Below are positions 50,568-60,239 of a stretch of 64,000 bases of DNA, piece after piece; positions within the stretch are counted from its first letter, which is position 1; each line of letters opens with the position of its first letter. Made by a program: the position numbers and the translations under genes. The stretch is from Celeribacter arenosi (GTDB lineage: Bacteria; Pseudomonadota; Alphaproteobacteria; Rhodobacterales; Rhodobacteraceae). The notes beneath the pieces were generated by a model. That model was not told where the DNA came from. It was given only the letters and a program-made list of their open reading frames with translations, and made no database searches. Where the stretch lies: contig NZ_BAABDF010000007.1 of NCBI RefSeq assembly GCF_039539485.1, positions 1,364,001 to 1,428,000 on the forward strand, read 5' to 3'.

Positions 50568-52859
50568 TTACCCGAATTGCGCCTGAACGGTTGCTGTCAA
50601 TTCAGACAAGGAAAACGGTTTAGGCAGGAAGACAGAGTTCGGGATGCGGGCCTGTTTCTCGCCAAAATGGTCCTCTGCGTAGCCTGAAACGAACACGACC
50701 TTCACATCGGGGCGGGATTCGCGCGCTTTGCTGACCCAGGTCGGGCCATCCATGCCGGGCATGATCACGTCAGACACAATAATATCCACATGAAGATTGG
50801 GATCATCCAGAGTCTCCAACGCATGTTCGGCGCAATCGGCCTCCAAAACAGTGTACCCGCGCAATTTGAGAGCGCGCGATGCAAAGGCGCGCACGGGGGC
50901 TTCGTCTTCAACCAAAAGAATGACGCCCGTTCCAGCATCACTCTGTACAACCGCAGAGACGCTTGCCACCTCCGCTTCGACCGCAGCTTCGGCCGTCGCC
51001 GTGTGAGCGGGAAGATAAATGGTAAACGCCGTGCCCGCCCCGACCACTGAATCCACGAAAATAAACCCGCCGGTCTGTTTGATGATCCCGTAGGCGGTGG
51101 ACAGGCCAAGCCCGGTCCCCTCACCCGTGCGTTTGGTCGTATAGAACGGCTCGAACACTTTCTGCAGCTTGTCGCTCGATATACCGATGCCCTGATCGGA
51201 CACCCGCACGGTCACATATTCACCTTCCGGCACTGTGGCGCGGTCGCGGGTCAAGGTGGACGTCAACACCTCGTTGCGCGTCTCGACCTTGATCGCGCCG
51301 CCCGCCGGCATTGCATCACGCGCATTGACGACAAGGTTCATGATAACCTGTTCGAGTTGGCGCTTATCGACCCGAATGGGCAACAATCCCGCCTCATGAT
51401 CGAGCGATAAGGTCACTTTTTCGCCGACAAGCCGGTTCAACAAATGCGTCAGATCGGACAGCGTGTCGCGAAGGTCGATCACCTCGGGCTTGAGAGTTTG
51501 CTTGCGCGAAAACGCGAGGAGTTGCCCAACCAAAGACGCGGCGCGATTGGCATTCTGGTGAATCTGGACAAGGTCGGAATACTCCGGATCATTCTTGTCA
51601 TGGCGCAGCAACAACAGGTCACAATGCCCTGAAATTGCTGTCAAAAGATTGTTGAAGTCATGCGCAACGCCGCCCGCAAGTTGGCCGATTGCCTGCATCT
51701 TTTGGCTTTGAACGAACTGCGCCTCGAGCGATTTCAGCTCGGTTGCATCCGTGAGGACCGCGACGAGATCTTCGCCCTCGATCCGGTTGAGCGTGATCTG
51801 GAGAAAGGTGTCGGATTTGGGAAGCGATGCGCGCACGAACTCCGGTTTTCGCTGGCGGCCGAGGGCGATGTCGCGCACCCAGTCCTGAACCGGTCTTCCC
51901 AATCCTTCAACCAGATCGCCGAGCGTCATTCCTTTGTGGGTATCAATGCCCAAAATGTCACGTGCGGGTCGGTTTGATTGGCGGATTTCTCCACTAGACG
52001 ACACGCGCAGCAGGGCAACAGGAAGCGCATCAAATGCATCCCACTCACCCGAGTATCGGGCCGCAACAGACGAAAAGAAGACCTCTTTACACCCGTTTTG
52101 ACAATCAAACACAGCCACACGGGCGAGCACTGGCCCGTCCCCACCGGTGAGTGAATGAACCTCGCCATTGCGCAGCGGTAAATCACGCACGATCCGGTCC
52201 AGCGATGTCTCGCGACGCCCGATCAGTTTGCGCAGGGCATCATTGGTGGAAACCACACTGCCCGAAGGCCCCAGCACGAGCATCGGTAGCGCGATCTCTC
52301 CGGCCTGACCGACGATGGCACTGTCACTGATTTCGTCAATGCGCCACAAAAACGCGGCCTCTCCCAGCCGATGGACGGAAACACGGGCATGGCCACGGTT
52401 CATCGTAATGTCTTCGCGCGCGAACCCCCGCGCCTGAGCGCGCGATTGCATCTGCGCGAGCGTAACCGACGGCGCCGCCATAATTTCTTCCAGCCCGCGC
52501 AAAAGAGGTTTCCCGCCTCTCCCGCCAAATCGCGACACCGCTGCGTCGTTTTCATATCCCACGATGCCGTCGAGATCGGTGGTGAACGCGGGCGTTTCGT
52601 CACTGGCGACAAAGCCCGCAACCGTACGACGCAGCCGCGCCTGCGCGCGCGCGTGGCGATAGGCAAAAATGCGCAACAGCACCGCACACCACAGGAACAC
52701 CATTCCCGTCACGAAAACGCCGACCGAGGCGATACTCTGTGGCAAAAACAGTGCCGCAATTGACAGGGCAATACCGCCCAGAGCAATCATCGACACATGC
52801 GGCCTGAGGCGCACTGCCTGACGTTCCAAGGGTCCGACTGTCATTCCAACGTCCGTCAC
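50568..52859 (-). CDS. cckA: Hybrid histidine kinase CckA
   Basis: This kinase feeds the ChpT-CtrA phosphorelay of alphaproteobacteria. It has 763 residues. Two transmembrane helices (about 23-62) are followed by PAS-like regions (about 85-375), HisKA with H400 in AGGVAHDFNN, and HATPase with VNARDAMPAGG and GEGTGLGLST. A C-terminal receiver has the phosphoacceptor D697 in IVSDVIMPGMDG. The start is GTG 52859 after GGGGGA; ATG 52844 is possible. In Rhodobacterales this pathway controls motility, gene transfer agents and competence. Confidence 0.92.
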   Translation of the reverse strand: MTDVGMTVGPLERQAVRLRPHVSMIALGGIALSIAALFLPQSIASVGVFVTGMVFLWCAVLLRIFAYRHARAQARLRRTVAGFVASDETPAFTTDLDGIVGYENDAAVSRFGGRGGKPLLRGLEEIMAAPSVTLAQMQSRAQARGFAREDITMNRGHARVSVHRLGEAAFLWRIDEISDSAIVGQAGEIALPMLVLGPSGSVVSTNDALRKLIGRRETSLDRIVRDLPLRNGEVHSLTGGDGPVLARVAVFDCQNGCKEVFFSSVAARYSGEWDAFDALPVALLRVSSSGEIRQSNRPARDILGIDTHKGMTLGDLVEGLGRPVQDWVRDIALGRQRKPEFVRASLPKSDTFLQITLNRIEGEDLVAVLTDATELKSLEAQFVQSQKMQAIGQLAGGVAHDFNNLLTAISGHCDLLLLRHDKNDPEYSDLVQIHQNANRAASLVGQLLAFSRKQTLKPEVIDLRDTLSDLTHLLNRLVGEKVTLSLDHEAGLLPIRVDKRQLEQVIMNLVVNARDAMPAGGAIKVETRNEVLTSTLTRDRATVPEGEYVTVRVSDQGIGISSDKLQKVFEPFYTTKRTGEGTGLGLSTAYGIIKQTGGFIFVDSVVGAGTAFTIYLPAHTATAEAAVEAEVASVSAVVQSDAGTGVILLVEDEAPVRAFASRALKLRGYTVLEADCAEHALETLDDPNLHVDIIVSDVIMPGMDGPTWVSKARESRPDVKVVFVSGYAEDHFGEKQARIPNSVFLPKPFSLSELTATVQAQFG

Positions 52860-53012
52860 ATATCCCCCATTTCGCGCGCATTTCGACGCTCAAAGAAATT
52901 GGTTCGCCCGGCCGGTGGTGAAACACGCGGGCCGGAACTGTCCTAGGTAGAGTATATATGTGAATGTTATCGGTAAAGTTGTATTATTAATGCGCGCGCT
53001 CCAGGACTGACA

Positions 53013-54188
53013 TCAGTCCCGGCTGAACAAAGCGATGTAAAACCCGTCGCCGCCTTCAAGTGGGGAGACCAAGCGGTCGCGGATCAACTTGAACTCCCTG
53101 TGGCGGGCCAAAAACGCCGCGGTTTGACCCGCGTTTTCCGCCTCAAGCACTGAACAGGTTGCGTAGGCGAGATGCCCACCTGCCCCGACCTTCTCGCAGG
53201 CCTCGTCCAGAATGCTGGACTGCAACTCGACCAACGCATCCAAACGCTCTTGCGTGAGCAACCATTTGGCCTGTGGCGCGCGCGCCCATGACCCTGCCCC
53301 TGAACAGGGCGCATCGCACAACACGAAGTCATAGGAAGGTTGCAGGTCTTCGCTCCGCGCAATCGTGACGTTCAAACCGGCCCGCGAGGCGCGCGGTGCG
53401 ATATCTTGCATACGCGCTGGGTCGATGTCATGCGCCGTCAGCTCAACATCCGCGGTCGCCCCCATCGCCAGCGCTTTACCACCGCCACCGGCACAAAAGT
53501 CCAGGACGCTATCACCGGCTTCGAGGGGCAGCATGTCGATAATCGCCTGACTGGCGGCATCCTGAAGTTCGACCAAGCCTGTCAGATAGGCCTGAGAGCG
53601 CGCAACAGCCCGCGCACCCTGCGTCACCTCTAGCGCGCTTTCCGAAAGTGGATGCGGGCGCGCCTCGATCCGGTCTGCTTGAAGGCTCTCGATGGCATGC
53701 CCGAGTGTTGCCTTGCGTCTATTGACCCGCAAAAACACCGGCGCCCGATGGCGGAATTTGTCCAGAACAGCATCCGCCGATCCGCCCAATGCGTCCTCGA
53801 ACAGGGGCAACAGCCAATCAGGGCAGTCGATCCGCACAGCGCGGGGTGCGTCTTCGATTTTGGTGTCCGTTACTTCATTCGCCGCCAGAGGTGCAGGCGC
53901 ATACCCAGCGCCCGTAAACCTCTCTTGTGGATCGATTCCCGCAGCCCGCAGGGCACCAATAATCAATTGCCGTCCCGTTGCCGTCCCTTCGCCCGCACCA
54001 CCAAGCCATCCGTAGGACCGCAGGCACCTGAGCGCGTCGAAAACGTGATCGCGAATTGCCGCGCGGTCCTTTGAACCCGCGTACCGATTGGCCCGCGCCC
54101 ACCCTGTCAAAAGGCGCTCGGCGTTTTCACCCGTGCGGATTCCGTCGAGGATTTCGATAGCCGAAGACAAGCGGGCATCGGGTGTCAT
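53013..54188 (-). CDS. RsmB/NOP-type RNA m5C methyltransferase
   Basis: The protein has 391 residues. An N-terminal RsmB-like helical domain (about 1-135) precedes the SAM-binding NOL1/NOP2/Sun catalytic domain. The latter has VLDFCAGGGGKALAMG (SAM), CDAPCSGAGSW with the release cysteine and ATCSVLEAENAGQ with the nucleophile cysteine. It methylates cytosine 5 in 16S rRNA or another RNA. The ATG at 54188 gives the family N-terminus; the frame is open to 54329. It is downstream of guaB, an arrangement common in this order, but a VOC gene on the opposite strand intervenes. Confidence 0.88.
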   Translation of the reverse strand: MTPDARLSSAIEILDGIRTGENAERLLTGWARANRYAGSKDRAAIRDHVFDALRCLRSYGWLGGAGEGTATGRQLIIGALRAAGIDPQERFTGAGYAPAPLAANEVTDTKIEDAPRAVRIDCPDWLLPLFEDALGGSADAVLDKFRHRAPVFLRVNRRKATLGHAIESLQADRIEARPHPLSESALEVTQGARAVARSQAYLTGLVELQDAASQAIIDMLPLEAGDSVLDFCAGGGGKALAMGATADVELTAHDIDPARMQDIAPRASRAGLNVTIARSEDLQPSYDFVLCDAPCSGAGSWARAPQAKWLLTQERLDALVELQSSILDEACEKVGAGGHLAYATCSVLEAENAGQTAAFLARHREFKLIRDRLVSPLEGGDGFYIALFSRD

Positions 54189-54327
54189 AGTGGCGGCGTC
54201 CTTGTGAAAAGAAGTGTGTTCAAACCCTGACCGATCCGGTTTCACCACGCAAGCACGGCGCGTTGCCAACCGCTTGCGCCGCCCTACCAACTCGGTCACG
54301 ATTGCGCAATTCACAGATGAGGACGAC

Positions 54328-54732
54328 ATGGACCAAAGACTGACCCTGACCGCATTGGTGGTACGCGACTACGACGAGGCCATCGCGTTTTATGTCGGGA
54401 TTCTCGGTTTTGAATTGGTCGATGATACCGCCCAACCCGAGCAGGACAAACGGTGGGTCGTTGTTCGCCCCAAAGGCCACGGCACCGGTGGTTTGCTCCT
54501 CGCGCGGGCCAGCACTGACGACCAAAAGGGTTTCGTTGGCAATCAGGCCGGCGGGCGGGTTTTTCTATTCTTGCAAACCGACGACTTCTGGCGCGACTAC
54601 AACGCCTACAAAGACAAAGGCGTGACCTTTGTGCGCGAACCGACTGAGGCCCCCTACGGAACCGTAGCGGTCTTTGAAGACCTCTACGGCACCCGATGGG
54701 ACCTGATCGAATTCAAAGACGGCCCGACCTAG
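54328..54732 (+). CDS. VOC-family protein
   Basis: The protein has 134 residues. A single VOC module runs TLTALVVRDYDEAIAFYVGILGFEL at the N-terminus to LYGTRWDLIEF at the C-terminus. The usual metal histidine is absent from the first strand (LTALVV). GAGGA precedes the ATG at 54328. Its last four bases overlap the guaB 3' end on the opposite strand. The substrate is unknown; a general small-molecule binding or resistance role is possible. Confidence 0.85.
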   Translation: MDQRLTLTALVVRDYDEAIAFYVGILGFELVDDTAQPEQDKRWVVVRPKGHGTGGLLLARASTDDQKGFVGNQAGGRVFLFLQTDDFWRDYNAYKDKGVTFVREPTEAPYGTVAVFEDLYGTRWDLIEFKDGPT

Positions 54733-56180
54733 CCGACGCGGTAGTTCGGGCTCTCGCGCGTGATCTGCACATCGTGCACATGGGATTCTTTGAGACCCGC
54801 ATTGGTGATTTTCACGAACGAACAGCTCGACCGCATTTTGGCGACTGTAGAGTTGCCCGTGTATCCCATGGCCGCGCGCAAACCGCCGACCAATTGGTGG
54901 ATGACGTTACCCGCCGACCCCTTATAGGCCACCTGCCCCTCGATGCCTTCGGGCACGAGTTTGTCGGAGGCTGCGTCTTTCTGGAAATACCGGTCCGCAG
55001 ACCCGCGCGCCATGGCACCGAGGCTACCCATGCCACGATAGGCTTTGTAGGACCGGCCCTGATAGAGGATCACCTCGCCCGGGCTTTCATCGGTGCCCGC
55101 AATCATTGATCCGACCATGGCGACAGATGCACCTGCCGCAATCGCCTTGGCGAAATCGCCGGAAAACTTGATCCCGCCATCTGCAATAACCGGCACATCA
55201 CCGGCAGCAGTTGCACAGTCCGAAATTGCGGTCAGCTGGGGCACGCCAACACCCGCGACCATGCGCGTGGTGCAAATCGACCCCGGGCCAATGCCGACCT
55301 TGACCGCATCCGCACCGGCTCCGATGAGCGCCTTGGTTGCTTCACCGGTGGCAACGTTGCCCGCAATGATCTGAACCTTGTCACCGAATGCCTTCTTGGC
55401 CCGCTCAACGGCTTCACCAACGCCCTTTGAATGGCCGTGCGCCGTGTCGATCACGATGAGGTCACACCCCGCATCGACGAGCGCTTCTGAGCGCTCGAAC
55501 CCTGCATCGCCCACGGTTGTCGCCGCCGCGACACGCAGACGCCCCAACTCATCCTTGCACGCAGAGGGGTTGAGAACCGCCTGCTCCATATCCTTGAGCG
55601 TCAAAAGCCCTGTCAGATGGCCTTTGGCGTCCGTGACCAGCAGTTTCTCGATCCGGCGCGCTTTCATGAGCGAGATCGCCTCGCCACGGTCGGCAGGCTC
55701 CTGCAGAATTGCCAGATCGTTTGTCGTCATGACTTGGGAGACCGGTTGCTTGTCCGAAGACGCAAACCGCATATCGCGGTTGGTCACGATCCCGACGAGA
55801 TGGCGGTTTTCATCCACGACAGGGAAGCCGGTGAAATTGTAGCGCTCGGCCAATTCCTTTGCGTCCGCAATCGTTTGATCGGCTGTCAGAGTGATCGGGT
55901 TGTAAACGATACCGCTTTCGAACCGCTTCACCCGCCGCACTTCGCGGGTTTGTTCTTCGACGCTGAGATTGCGGTGAATGACGCCCACACCACCCATTTG
56001 CGCCATGGCTATCGCCATCCGCGCCTCGGTCACCGTGTCCATGGCCGAGGACATAAGCGGGATGTTGAGCTTAATGGATTTGGTGACCCAAGTGGTCGTA
56101 TCCGCAGTGGACGGCATCACATCGGATGCCGCGGGAACAAGCAATACGTCGTCGAAGGTCAATGCCTCGCGAATCTCCAT
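54729..56180 (-). CDS. guaB: IMP dehydrogenase
   Basis: This enzyme oxidises IMP to XMP, the rate-limiting step of guanine nucleotide synthesis. It has 483 residues. It has ALTFDDVLLVPA at the N-terminus, two CBS domains (about 95-205), the catalytic cysteine loop GPGSICTTRMVAGVG, and YRGMGSLGAM in the phosphate region. GuaA, which uses its product, is at 19085. The coding region is convergent with a VOC gene. Confidence 0.97.
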   Translation of the reverse strand: MEIREALTFDDVLLVPAASDVMPSTADTTTWVTKSIKLNIPLMSSAMDTVTEARMAIAMAQMGGVGVIHRNLSVEEQTREVRRVKRFESGIVYNPITLTADQTIADAKELAERYNFTGFPVVDENRHLVGIVTNRDMRFASSDKQPVSQVMTTNDLAILQEPADRGEAISLMKARRIEKLLVTDAKGHLTGLLTLKDMEQAVLNPSACKDELGRLRVAAATTVGDAGFERSEALVDAGCDLIVIDTAHGHSKGVGEAVERAKKAFGDKVQIIAGNVATGEATKALIGAGADAVKVGIGPGSICTTRMVAGVGVPQLTAISDCATAAGDVPVIADGGIKFSGDFAKAIAAGASVAMVGSMIAGTDESPGEVILYQGRSYKAYRGMGSLGAMARGSADRYFQKDAASDKLVPEGIEGQVAYKGSAGNVIHQLVGGLRAAMGYTGNSTVAKMRSSCSFVKITNAGLKESHVHDVQITRESPNYRVG

Positions 56181-56288
56181 CGGGGGTCTCCTTGGATGAT
56201 ACGGTTTGGCACGTCCCTATTTCACGAAACCCTGCAGTTGGAAAGACCATTTGTGGTGCACAGGGCGTGTGCCCCCTAGGTTTAGCGA

Positions 56289-57290
56289 TCAAACGGTCGA
56301 TGCATTGGTGGATTTCGCCAATTTTCCATTCGCCCATAGCTTCATCACGCGAAACGCAATGACACAGACCGCAAGTGTCGCGAGCGCCAATTCAATCCCA
56401 CCGAGCACGGCAAACGGTGTGACTTTGTAAAACGCCGCTGCAAACATCAGGTTCGCGAAAGCCGCCATCGGGAAGGTGAACGCCCCCCACAATGCCGAGA
56501 AATCGCCAGCAGTGAGATACCGGACCGCCATCAACATGACCGCCATGACGATGATGCCCAATCCTCCAAACGCAATTGACAATGCCCCATAGCCCAAGAG
56601 TGCGGACACAATCCCGAAGAGGCATACAGGGGCGAGATGAATGGCAAGGAGCGGTCGCAACGGCACGGGAACATCGGCGCGCGAAAACTGAAAGGCCGAT
56701 ATGATCCATACCGCGACCGCAACTGGCAGCGTGGTGACGAAAATCACCTGTGAAAGCTCCACCCACCCCAACGGCACCGCCGCAAGTGGCGCGATAATAA
56801 ATCCGACGAAGGACAGGTGCCACGCAGGGGTCACACGCCGCTGCTCGACCGGACCGATCAGGAGAGCACGGATGATGAGCAACGCAATCAAAGCATGCGC
56901 ACACAGTGCCAGCACGAGCACGGATTGCGCAGCCATTGTCGCATATGGAACCAGAACCGCGGCAAAGAGCATCCCTGCAGCGCTTGCAGCGGGTAGACCC
57001 GCACGCCCGGGCAGTATGCGCAGGTCCTCTGGCAAAGTTGCCAGGCGGCGAACAACCTTTGCCAGATAGGCGAAGACCGCAAACAAATAGAGAAGCGAAA
57101 CGGCCCCGAGGAACATGTCACCAATGAATGCAGGCGCGCCCAAAACAACGGTCGCCTGACGCCAGGCAAGTCCGATGCCGAACAGGCCGAGAAGAGGTGG
57201 GAAAATCGCCGGCGGCGTGGCACGCCACAGGCCGCGTGGTGGCGCGGAGAATGGTTTGGGCGGAATGGGTTGGCGCGGCGGATTTGACAT
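56289..57290 (-). CDS. TDT-family (TehA/SLAC1-like) membrane transporter
   Basis: The protein has 333 residues and ten predicted helices in the pattern of the tellurite-resistance/dicarboxylate transporter family. LWRATPPAIFPPLLGLFGIGLAWR starts the first helix, and LSFVGFIIAPLAAVPLG, WGAFTFPMAAFANLMFAAAFYK follow. Substrates in the family are anions such as malate, sulfite or tellurite; this one cannot be assigned. It is on the minus strand, 155 bp after the agl operon, with a hairpin between. Confidence 0.85.
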   Translation of the reverse strand: MSNPPRQPIPPKPFSAPPRGLWRATPPAIFPPLLGLFGIGLAWRQATVVLGAPAFIGDMFLGAVSLLYLFAVFAYLAKVVRRLATLPEDLRILPGRAGLPAASAAGMLFAAVLVPYATMAAQSVLVLALCAHALIALLIIRALLIGPVEQRRVTPAWHLSFVGFIIAPLAAVPLGWVELSQVIFVTTLPVAVAVWIISAFQFSRADVPVPLRPLLAIHLAPVCLFGIVSALLGYGALSIAFGGLGIIVMAVMLMAVRYLTAGDFSALWGAFTFPMAAFANLMFAAAFYKVTPFAVLGGIELALATLAVCVIAFRVMKLWANGKLAKSTNASTV

Positions 57291-57389
57291 GAAACACCTG
57301 GCTTTCGGCTTGTCACAAAGTCCTATCAGCCGTCACTGCGCCACGAAACCCTGGTCACGCGCGCTGCGTTGTCGCGGCTGCAAGAGCGG

Positions 57390-57423
57390 TGTGCAGCGCC
57401 GGCCTTCAAATCGGCACTGCACA
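57390..57423. repeat. Imperfect hairpin after the agl operon
   Basis: TGTGCAG and CTGCACA, plus GCCG and CGGC after one mismatch, form an 11-bp stem around a 10-nt loop. It lies 23 bp after the aglK stop codon but no T run follows on either strand. It may stabilise the agl mRNA 3' end or be a weak terminator. Confidence 0.5.
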
Positions 57424-57445
57424 GTCAACGCTGATCGCGCTGCCC

Positions 57446-58543
57446 CTAATCTTTGGGGCGCATCGACAGCCCTTCATAGAAGAGGTGCACCTTTGTGGGG
57501 TCCGCGGACAAACGGATTGTCGTGCCACGGATGCCTGAATGGATCCCGTGCAGCTTGGCCGTAATCGGGTCTTGCCCGCGCTCGGGCATGAAGTAGAGCA
57601 ACGTGACTTCACCAAGCGCTTCAATGATGTTGACGGTGCCGTCAATGATCGCAGGCTCGCCCGCCGCAGCAATTGTCAGGTCTTCGGGGCGAACGCCAAC
57701 ATTCACCTGTTTCCCCATATCGGCATCTGTGGTGGGGATCGCACTGATTGCTTCGCCCTCACCGTCCAGCTTCACACGTGTCTGTGCGCCGGTGGCGATG
57801 ATTTCGCCGGGGATCAGGTTCATCGATGGTGAGCCGATGAACTGCGCCACGAATTCATTGTCAGGCTTTTCATACAGGTCGAGCGGGCTGCCCACCTGAG
57901 CGATGCCTTTGTTGGCAAGAACGACGATGCGATCAGCCAGTGTCATGGCTTCAACCTGATCGTGGGTCACATAGATCATCGTGCTTTCGGGCATCGACTC
58001 TTTGAGCTGGGCAATTTCCAGACGGGTCGCCACGCGAAGCGCCGCATCGAGGTTGGAAAGTGGTTCGTCAAACAGATAGACCTTCGGGTCGCGCACAATG
58101 GCCCGCCCGATTGCAACCCGTTGACGTTGACCACCCGACAATGCCTTTGGCAGGCGATCGAGATAGTCCTCGAGCTGCAGGATTTTCGCCGCCTTATTGA
58201 CGGCCGTGTCGATTTCGCTCTTCGATTTCTTGGCGATTTTGAGCGAGAAGGCCATGTTATCGCGCACGGTCATATGCGGGTAAAGCGCATAGGATTGAAA
58301 AACCATCGCGATGCCGCGCTGAGCGGGCGGCACGTCGTTGACCACCTGCCCGTCGATCTCCAGCTTGCCCTCCGAAATCTTCTCCAAGCCCGCGATCATG
58401 CGCAGCAACGTCGACTTGCCACAGCCCGAGGGCCCCACGAACACGATCAACTCGCCTTGCTTGATGTCGAGATTGATATGCTTGAGCACTTCAACCTTGC
58501 CGCCGTAGACCTTTGCGATGTCGGTGAGTTTAAGGTTCGCCAT
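57446..58543 (-). CDS. aglK: Alpha-glucoside ABC transporter ATP-binding protein AglK
   Basis: The protein has 365 residues of the MalK/UgpC type. Walker A is GPSGCGKST, signature ALSGGQRQRVAIGRAI and Walker B VYLFDEPLSNLD; a C-terminal TOBE/regulatory domain has VGVRPEDLTI. It drives the AglF/AglG permease and AglE binding protein. It is the last gene of aglEFGAK, in the same order as in Sinorhizobium meliloti. It starts 11 bp after aglA. Confidence 0.93.
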   Translation of the reverse strand: MANLKLTDIAKVYGGKVEVLKHINLDIKQGELIVFVGPSGCGKSTLLRMIAGLEKISEGKLEIDGQVVNDVPPAQRGIAMVFQSYALYPHMTVRDNMAFSLKIAKKSKSEIDTAVNKAAKILQLEDYLDRLPKALSGGQRQRVAIGRAIVRDPKVYLFDEPLSNLDAALRVATRLEIAQLKESMPESTMIYVTHDQVEAMTLADRIVVLANKGIAQVGSPLDLYEKPDNEFVAQFIGSPSMNLIPGEIIATGAQTRVKLDGEGEAISAIPTTDADMGKQVNVGVRPEDLTIAAAGEPAIIDGTVNIIEALGEVTLLYFMPERGQDPITAKLHGIHSGIRGTTIRLSADPTKVHLFYEGLSMRPKD

Positions 58544-58554
58544 TCTATTTCTCC

Positions 58555-60195
58555 CTATTCACCCTGCTCGCGCAGCATGATGCAGGGCTGCCATGGCCCC
58601 AGGTGCAATTTGCCGTCCTCCATTGGAGAGGCGGAATTCAATTCTGTGCCAATCGCCATCCAGTTTCCCGCAGGCACGTCGAGCGTTGCCGGGCTGTCTG
58701 ACAGGTTGAATGCGCAAAAAATCTCTTCGGTCTCGCTGCGACGAGTAAACACGAGACACCCCGACTCCACAGTCGGTTCGGACATCTCCCCCACGCGCAG
58801 CGCGGAATGCGCCCGACGGAATGCAATCGCGCGTCGGTAATGGTGGATCAAGGCGCCGGGATCCTGTTCCGCCTCGCTCACAGCGAGGGGAATATGATCG
58901 TAGCTTACCGGAAGCCACGTGCGACCCGCGTCAGAAAACCCGCCATTCTGGTTCGACTTTTCCCAAACCATCGGCGTGCGGCACCCGTCCCGCCCTTTGA
59001 AATCCGGCCAGAACTCGATCCCGTACGGATCCTGAAGGTCCTCAAAAGAAACCTCCGCTTCGGGCAGGCCGAGCTCTTCGCCCTGATAGATACAGGCCGA
59101 ACCACGCAGGCACATCATAAGCGTCGTGAACGCGCGCGCGCCGGCTGAATTTAGGTGCCAACGCGACACGTGCCGCTCGACGTCATGGTTGGAATAGGCC
59201 CAACAGGCCCATCCATCCGCGGCGAGTTTCGCGACATTGTCCATCACATCTTTGACGTAGGCTGCCGAAGGCGTGTCGCCGGACAAGAGTTCAAATGCGT
59301 AACACATATGCATGAGATCATCGCCGGCAGTATACTGCCCCATGATTTCGAGGCCGCGCTGTGCATCACCGACTTCGCCAACCGCCGCCGCATTATAGGG
59401 CTCCATCAACGCGCGAAGTTTGCGCAAAAACGCGAAGTTTTCGGGACGGTTTTTATCGTAGAGATGTTCTTGCCAGTTGTACGGATTGACCGCTGGCGCG
59501 ATGGAGGCGTTGCGTTTCTCGGGGGGCAGCGCGGGGTTGTCGCGCAGCTCCTGATCACAAAAGTAGAAGTTGATCGTGTCGAGACGGAAACCGTCCACGC
59601 CCCGCTCAAGCCAGAATTGGGCGACGTCCAGCAGTGCATTTTGCACCTCGGGTTCGTGGAAGTTCAAATCCGGCTGCGAGGTCAGGAAGTTGTGCATGTA
59701 ATACTGCATGCGTCCGCCGTCCCATTGCCACGCGGGGCCACCGAAAATCGACAGCCAGTTGTTGGGCGGGTTTCCGTCAGGCTTTGCATCCGCCCAGACA
59801 TACCAGTTGGATTTATCGCCGTCCTTTGAGGCACGGCTTTCCTTGAACCAAGGATGCTGGTCGGAGGTATGGCTGAGAACAAGATCAATCATGATCTTCA
59901 CGCCGAGGCTATGGGCGGTCTCGATCACCGCGTCAAAGTCGGCGAGCGAGCCGAACATCGGATCCACATCGCAGTAATCCGACACGTCATACCCGAAGTC
60001 CTTCATCGGAGATGTGAAGAACGGAGAAATCCAGATCGCATCGACACCAAGCGACGCGATATAGGGAAGACGCTTCACAATACCGAGCAGGTCACCCACT
60101 CCATCGCCATTGCTGTCCTGATAGGAGCGTGGGTAGATCTGGTAGATGACCGCACCACGCCACCAATCGGGGTCGCGGGAGTATTTCGAGGCCAT
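58555..60195 (-). CDS. aglA: Alpha-glucosidase AglA (GH13)
   Basis: This cytoplasmic enzyme hydrolyses imported alpha-glucosides. It has 546 residues from ATG 60195, which has AGGAA upstream; the frame is open to 60222. GH13 motifs are WWRGAVIYQIYPRSYQD at the start, nucleophile D206 in DGFRLD, acid/base E274 in VGEVGD and stabiliser D338 in YSNHDVER. No signal peptide is present. It lies between the permease and ATPase genes of the agl operon, so the sugars are brought in whole and cleaved inside. Confidence 0.94.
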   Translation of the reverse strand: MASKYSRDPDWWRGAVIYQIYPRSYQDSNGDGVGDLLGIVKRLPYIASLGVDAIWISPFFTSPMKDFGYDVSDYCDVDPMFGSLADFDAVIETAHSLGVKIMIDLVLSHTSDQHPWFKESRASKDGDKSNWYVWADAKPDGNPPNNWLSIFGGPAWQWDGGRMQYYMHNFLTSQPDLNFHEPEVQNALLDVAQFWLERGVDGFRLDTINFYFCDQELRDNPALPPEKRNASIAPAVNPYNWQEHLYDKNRPENFAFLRKLRALMEPYNAAAVGEVGDAQRGLEIMGQYTAGDDLMHMCYAFELLSGDTPSAAYVKDVMDNVAKLAADGWACWAYSNHDVERHVSRWHLNSAGARAFTTLMMCLRGSACIYQGEELGLPEAEVSFEDLQDPYGIEFWPDFKGRDGCRTPMVWEKSNQNGGFSDAGRTWLPVSYDHIPLAVSEAEQDPGALIHHYRRAIAFRRAHSALRVGEMSEPTVESGCLVFTRRSETEEIFCAFNLSDSPATLDVPAGNWMAIGTELNSASPMEDGKLHLGPWQPCIMLREQGE

Positions 60196-60239
60196 GTTTT
60201 CGGTTCCTGAAATGACGTTCATGTCAGTTGGGTATCTTT

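Noticed and set aside
57390..57423. Selenocysteine-tRNA-like fragment (loop CTTCAAAT)
   Set aside because: Only one hairpin is present, with no acceptor stem, D arm or T arm, so it is not a tRNA.
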